Assembly: GCA_022486625.1 (NCBI GenBank)
Contig: JAKVKH010000009.1
Span: 1-64,000 of the forward strand
DNA length: 64,000 nt
Source of the DNA: Butyrivibrio sp.
GTDB lineage: Bacteria; Bacillota; Clostridia; Lachnospirales; Lachnospiraceae
Direction of reading: 5' to 3'
Within the stretch, counting starts at the first letter, position 1. Every line of letters starts with the position of its first letter. Of this stretch, positions 61,677-64,000 are shown piece by piece. The notes under the pieces were generated by a model, which did no database searches, was not told the DNA's origin, and saw nothing but the letters and a program-made list of their open reading frames with translations. The position numbers were made by a program, and so were the translations under genes.

Positions 61677-64000
61677 TTATGCTTCAAAGCTTTCAATTCT
61701 GCAGACAGAGGATGCAATGAGCTGCATTTTGCCTTCCATGGTTACATTTCCGTAGCCTGCCGGCAGAATAAAGAAATCCCCCTTACGGACCATGTGTCCG
61801 TCTACCAGACCATCTCCCTCTGTCACCGTCATCAGGATAAACGGCGCACTTTGCACGAAACGGATACTTCCGTTCACATTCATGCGATATACACTGTAAT
61901 AACGGCATTCATGCAGTTTTTTTACACTGTCCGTAATCTTCTCCGGAACAGAGTGTGTCTCTTCGAGTGTCACATCATCATGCAGTACAGAGTCCTCTGC
62001 GGAAGGTGCCGGAACTGTAATAACATCCTTGCTCTGCTGTATATGGAGCTGTCTCGGCTTACCATTCTGCAGGCGGTCATAATCATAGAGTCTGTAGGTA
62101 ATGTCGCTGCTCTGCTGTGTTTCAAGAAGCACGATACCGCCCTTGATCGCATGTACGGTACCGGGATCAATCTGCACGAAATCACCTTTTTTCACCGGAA
62201 TTTCACGGATCAGCTCTTTCCATCTGCCCTGATCAATCATCTCGCAGAGCTGCTGCCTGGTACGTGCATTATGTCCCACAACAAGAGATGCGCCCTCCTT
62301 GCAGTCCAGAACATACCAACATTCCATCTTGCCGAGAGATCCGTTCTCATGCGATGCCGCATAGACATCATCCGGATGTACCTGGATACTCAGATCCGCC
62401 TGGGCATCAATGATCTTGATCAGGAGCGGGAAACGATCACCTGTATGGCCTCCGAACAGTTCCGGATTTTTCTCCCATACTTCCGAGAGATGCATTCCCT
62501 GATACTCACCGCTCTTTACTGTCGCATCTCCGCTTGGATGTGCTGCGATTCCCCAGCATTCACCGATATCGGAACCATCAATGTCATACCCGAACTGTGT
62601 GCGGAGCTTTTCTCCACCCCAGATATTATGTGTGAACACAGGCTGTAAAAAAAGTACCTGTCTGGCTTTTGTATTAACACTTAATTTTTTTCCGTCTGTC
62701 AAGATAACCTCCCTGTACCAGAACGCAGAATCCTTCACTGTACGTTTCTGGGTCACAAAATCATTATACACGATCCCAAATCGTTTGGAATAGCCAAGAT
62801 TCCATTCAAAATTGTCCAGGAAACTCCAGAGGAAATAACCGCGAATATCTGCGCCCTCGTCCGCTGCCTTCTGAAGTGCACTCAGATAACGATCCAGGAA
62901 GTCGATCCGTTCCGGATCATGTACCTTTCCATCCAGTGAAACCGTATCATGGCATGCCATTCCGTTCTCCGTAATATAAATCGGCAGCGGATACCGCTCC
63001 TGCAGGAATTTCACGCCCCAGTACAGGCACTCCGGCGTAACCGGCCAGCCGGCATCCGTATGCGGATTACCCGGTGTGCGGTTCACATACTCCGGCTTTC
63101 CGTCCTTTCCCTCGCGGATCTGATAACCGTTATAGATATTCTGCCCGATGAAGTCAATCGGCTGATGAATCAGCGTCATTTCCTCCTCTGTAAAGCGGGG
63201 CAGGTATCCGGCAAACTTCTTAAGTCCCTCTTCCGGATAGTGCCCGAGCACAACAGGATCAGAAAACCAGCTGACATTCCACGCCCAGTTCTCCATCGGC
63301 TGATCAAAGCCAAAATATATTTTTTTCGCTGCTGCAATATCTTCTGTTCTGTCCGATGCCGGATATGCAACGCCGCAGGTCGGACTGTAACCGATTCTGA
63401 CCGGCCGGCCTGCATATTTACGGAGCATCTGTACTGCACGTCCGTGTCCCATCATCAAATGGTGCGCCGCCAGAAAGGTCTCTCTGTAACTCATTTTCAG
63501 CCCCGGTGCATGAACCCCGTTCAGATAGCCAAGGCTTACGGAACACTGCGGCTCATTGAGTGTGATAAAGTCTTCACACAGATCTGAGAAATTCTCAGCC
63601 GCAACTTTTGCATATTCACCAAACCACTCCGGGCTCTCCGGATTCACCCAGCCGCCTTTTTCCGACAGTTCCTGTGGAAGTTCCCAGTGATACAGCGTGA
63701 TATAAGGCTTTATTCCGTTCCTGTGCAATTCTTTCAGCATATCCCGATAAAGTGTGATTGCCTTCTGATTTATTTCTCCCGTTCCATGCGGCAGAATTCT
63801 GCTCCAGCTGATGGAAAAGCGATATGCACGGATGCCCAGAAGCGCCATCAGTCTGAAGTCCTCCGGATATCTGTGTATCTCATCACAGGCAACATCGGCA
63901 TTCTGGTGCTCATAAATTTTTCCTTCATCCGCATAAACGTCCCACATGCAGGTACCTGCACCGTCGTCAGCATCATGTCCTTCTGCTTGATAGGCACTGC
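61677..64000 (-). CDS. GH1 beta-glucosidase fused to class I mannose-6-phosphate isomerase (partial)
   Basis: The frame is open to the right edge, so the GH1 N-terminus (SAYQAEG is the first visible piece) is cut off. The GH1 part has FSISWSRILP, acid/base Glu in TLNEPQ, nucleophile Glu in ITENGMA, and FLDNFEWNLGYSKRFG; the Glu-Trp there favours unphosphorylated glycosides over 6-phospho sugars. Without a stop it passes at about 62660 into a ManA domain beginning LFLQPVFTHNIWGG, with zinc ligands in QVHPDD, the ECWYVL Glu and GTVHAIKGG. It could release a sugar and isomerise mannose-6-P to fructose-6-P. A terminator follows. Confidence 0.88.
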   Translation of the reverse strand, partial: SAYQAEGHDADDGAGTCMWDVYADEGKIYEHQNADVACDEIHRYPEDFRLMALLGIRAYRFSISWSRILPHGTGEINQKAITLYRDMLKELHRNGIKPYITLYHWELPQELSEKGGWVNPESPEWFGEYAKVAAENFSDLCEDFITLNEPQCSVSLGYLNGVHAPGLKMSYRETFLAAHHLMMGHGRAVQMLRKYAGRPVRIGYSPTCGVAYPASDRTEDIAAAKKIYFGFDQPMENWAWNVSWFSDPVVLGHYPEEGLKKFAGYLPRFTEEEMTLIHQPIDFIGQNIYNGYQIREGKDGKPEYVNRTPGNPHTDAGWPVTPECLYWGVKFLQERYPLPIYITENGMACHDTVSLDGKVHDPERIDFLDRYLSALQKAADEGADIRGYFLWSFLDNFEWNLGYSKRFGIVYNDFVTQKRTVKDSAFWYREVILTDGKKLSVNTKARQVLFLQPVFTHNIWGGEKLRTQFGYDIDGSDIGECWGIAAHPSGDATVKSGEYQGMHLSEVWEKNPELFGGHTGDRFPLLIKIIDAQADLSIQVHPDDVYAASHENGSLGKMECWYVLDCKEGASLVVGHNARTRQQLCEMIDQGRWKELIREIPVKKGDFVQIDPGTVHAIKGGIVLLETQQSSDITYRLYDYDRLQNGKPRQLHIQQSKDVITVPAPSAEDSVLHDDVTLEETHSVPEKITDSVKKLHECRYYSVYRMNVNGSIRFVQSAPFILMTVTEGDGLVDGHMVRKGDFFILPAGYGNVTMEGKMQLIASSVCRIESFEA

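Noticed and set aside
62640..62720. Separate manA start codon inside the GH1-ManA gene
   Set aside because: Codons around the joint are GTA, CTT, TTT and TTA with no ATG, GTG or TTG at the right place and no ribosome site; the two domains share one uninterrupted frame.

Overview
The window looks like chromosome of an anaerobic, carbohydrate-fermenting gut Firmicute, most likely Lachnospiraceae. The signs are moderate GC by eye, strong AGGAGG-type ribosome sites, a DUF6465 protein, YhgE/Pip proteins, an RNase Y / RecX / RecA block with a Firmicute-type SOS box, and several Lachnospiraceae-style PAS/HisKA/REC hybrid kinases. Most genes lie on the minus strand. No rRNA, CRISPR array or prophage was seen. 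One tRNA is present, and one decayed IS200-type element.

Layout. 1-3.1 kb (minus): the N-terminal part of DNA polymerase I (runs off the left edge), a zinc-finger membrane protein, an SDR oxidoreductase and a FadR-type GntR regulator with its own promoter and operator. 3.2-7.1 kb (plus): hypB, a large Fe-S/FAD oxidoreductase and hypA, with a good promoter; an IS200-type element sits between hypA and what is probably the original terminator. 8.1-13.6 kb (minus): operon of GH2 glycosidase, GT-B-like protein and GPH sugar symporter behind one promoter/operator. 13.7-21.5 kb: small DUF6465 protein, PRTase-like protein, a secreted ATLF-like metallopeptidase (plus), Dus, MATE, Cys-cluster protein, Na+-coupled NSS transporter and aldose epimerase.

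21.5-31.6 kb: a glycan-use locus. An AraC regulator (plus) diverges from a minus operon of binding lipoprotein, two permeases, GH127-like and GH31 enzymes. This operon is followed by 1.1 kb of tandem repeats, including seven 95-bp units that each carry a large palindrome. A tRNA-Leu(CAA) abuts the araC stop codon. 31.8-50.5 kb (minus): PepF, hybrid kinase, Fe-S aldo-keto reductase, two YhgE/Pip proteins bracketing a small membrane protein, TcdA, CBS-type family II pyrophosphatase, rhodanese-TtcA fusion, a second hybrid kinase that has lost its phosphoacceptor His, RsmF-like methyltransferase and a DtxR-like regulator. 50.6-61.6 kb (minus): coiled-coil protein and GNAT, metY with a Met/Cys-containing leader ORF, DUF3737, MalY/PatB lyase, RNase Y, RecX, RecA and an unknown protein. 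61.7-64 kb (minus): a GH1 beta-glucosidase fused to mannose-6-phosphate isomerase, running off the right edge.

The main functional themes are plant or host glycan breakdown (three sugar loci), sulfur amino-acid metabolism (metY, malY) and tRNA thiolation/modification, nickel-chaperone-linked redox chemistry, and SOS/RNA housekeeping. The points most worth following are the 95-bp palindromic array, the nuclease-dead-looking PolA, the hypB-flavoprotein-hypA cassette, the GH1-ManA fusion, the His-to-Tyr kinase and the metY leader ORF.
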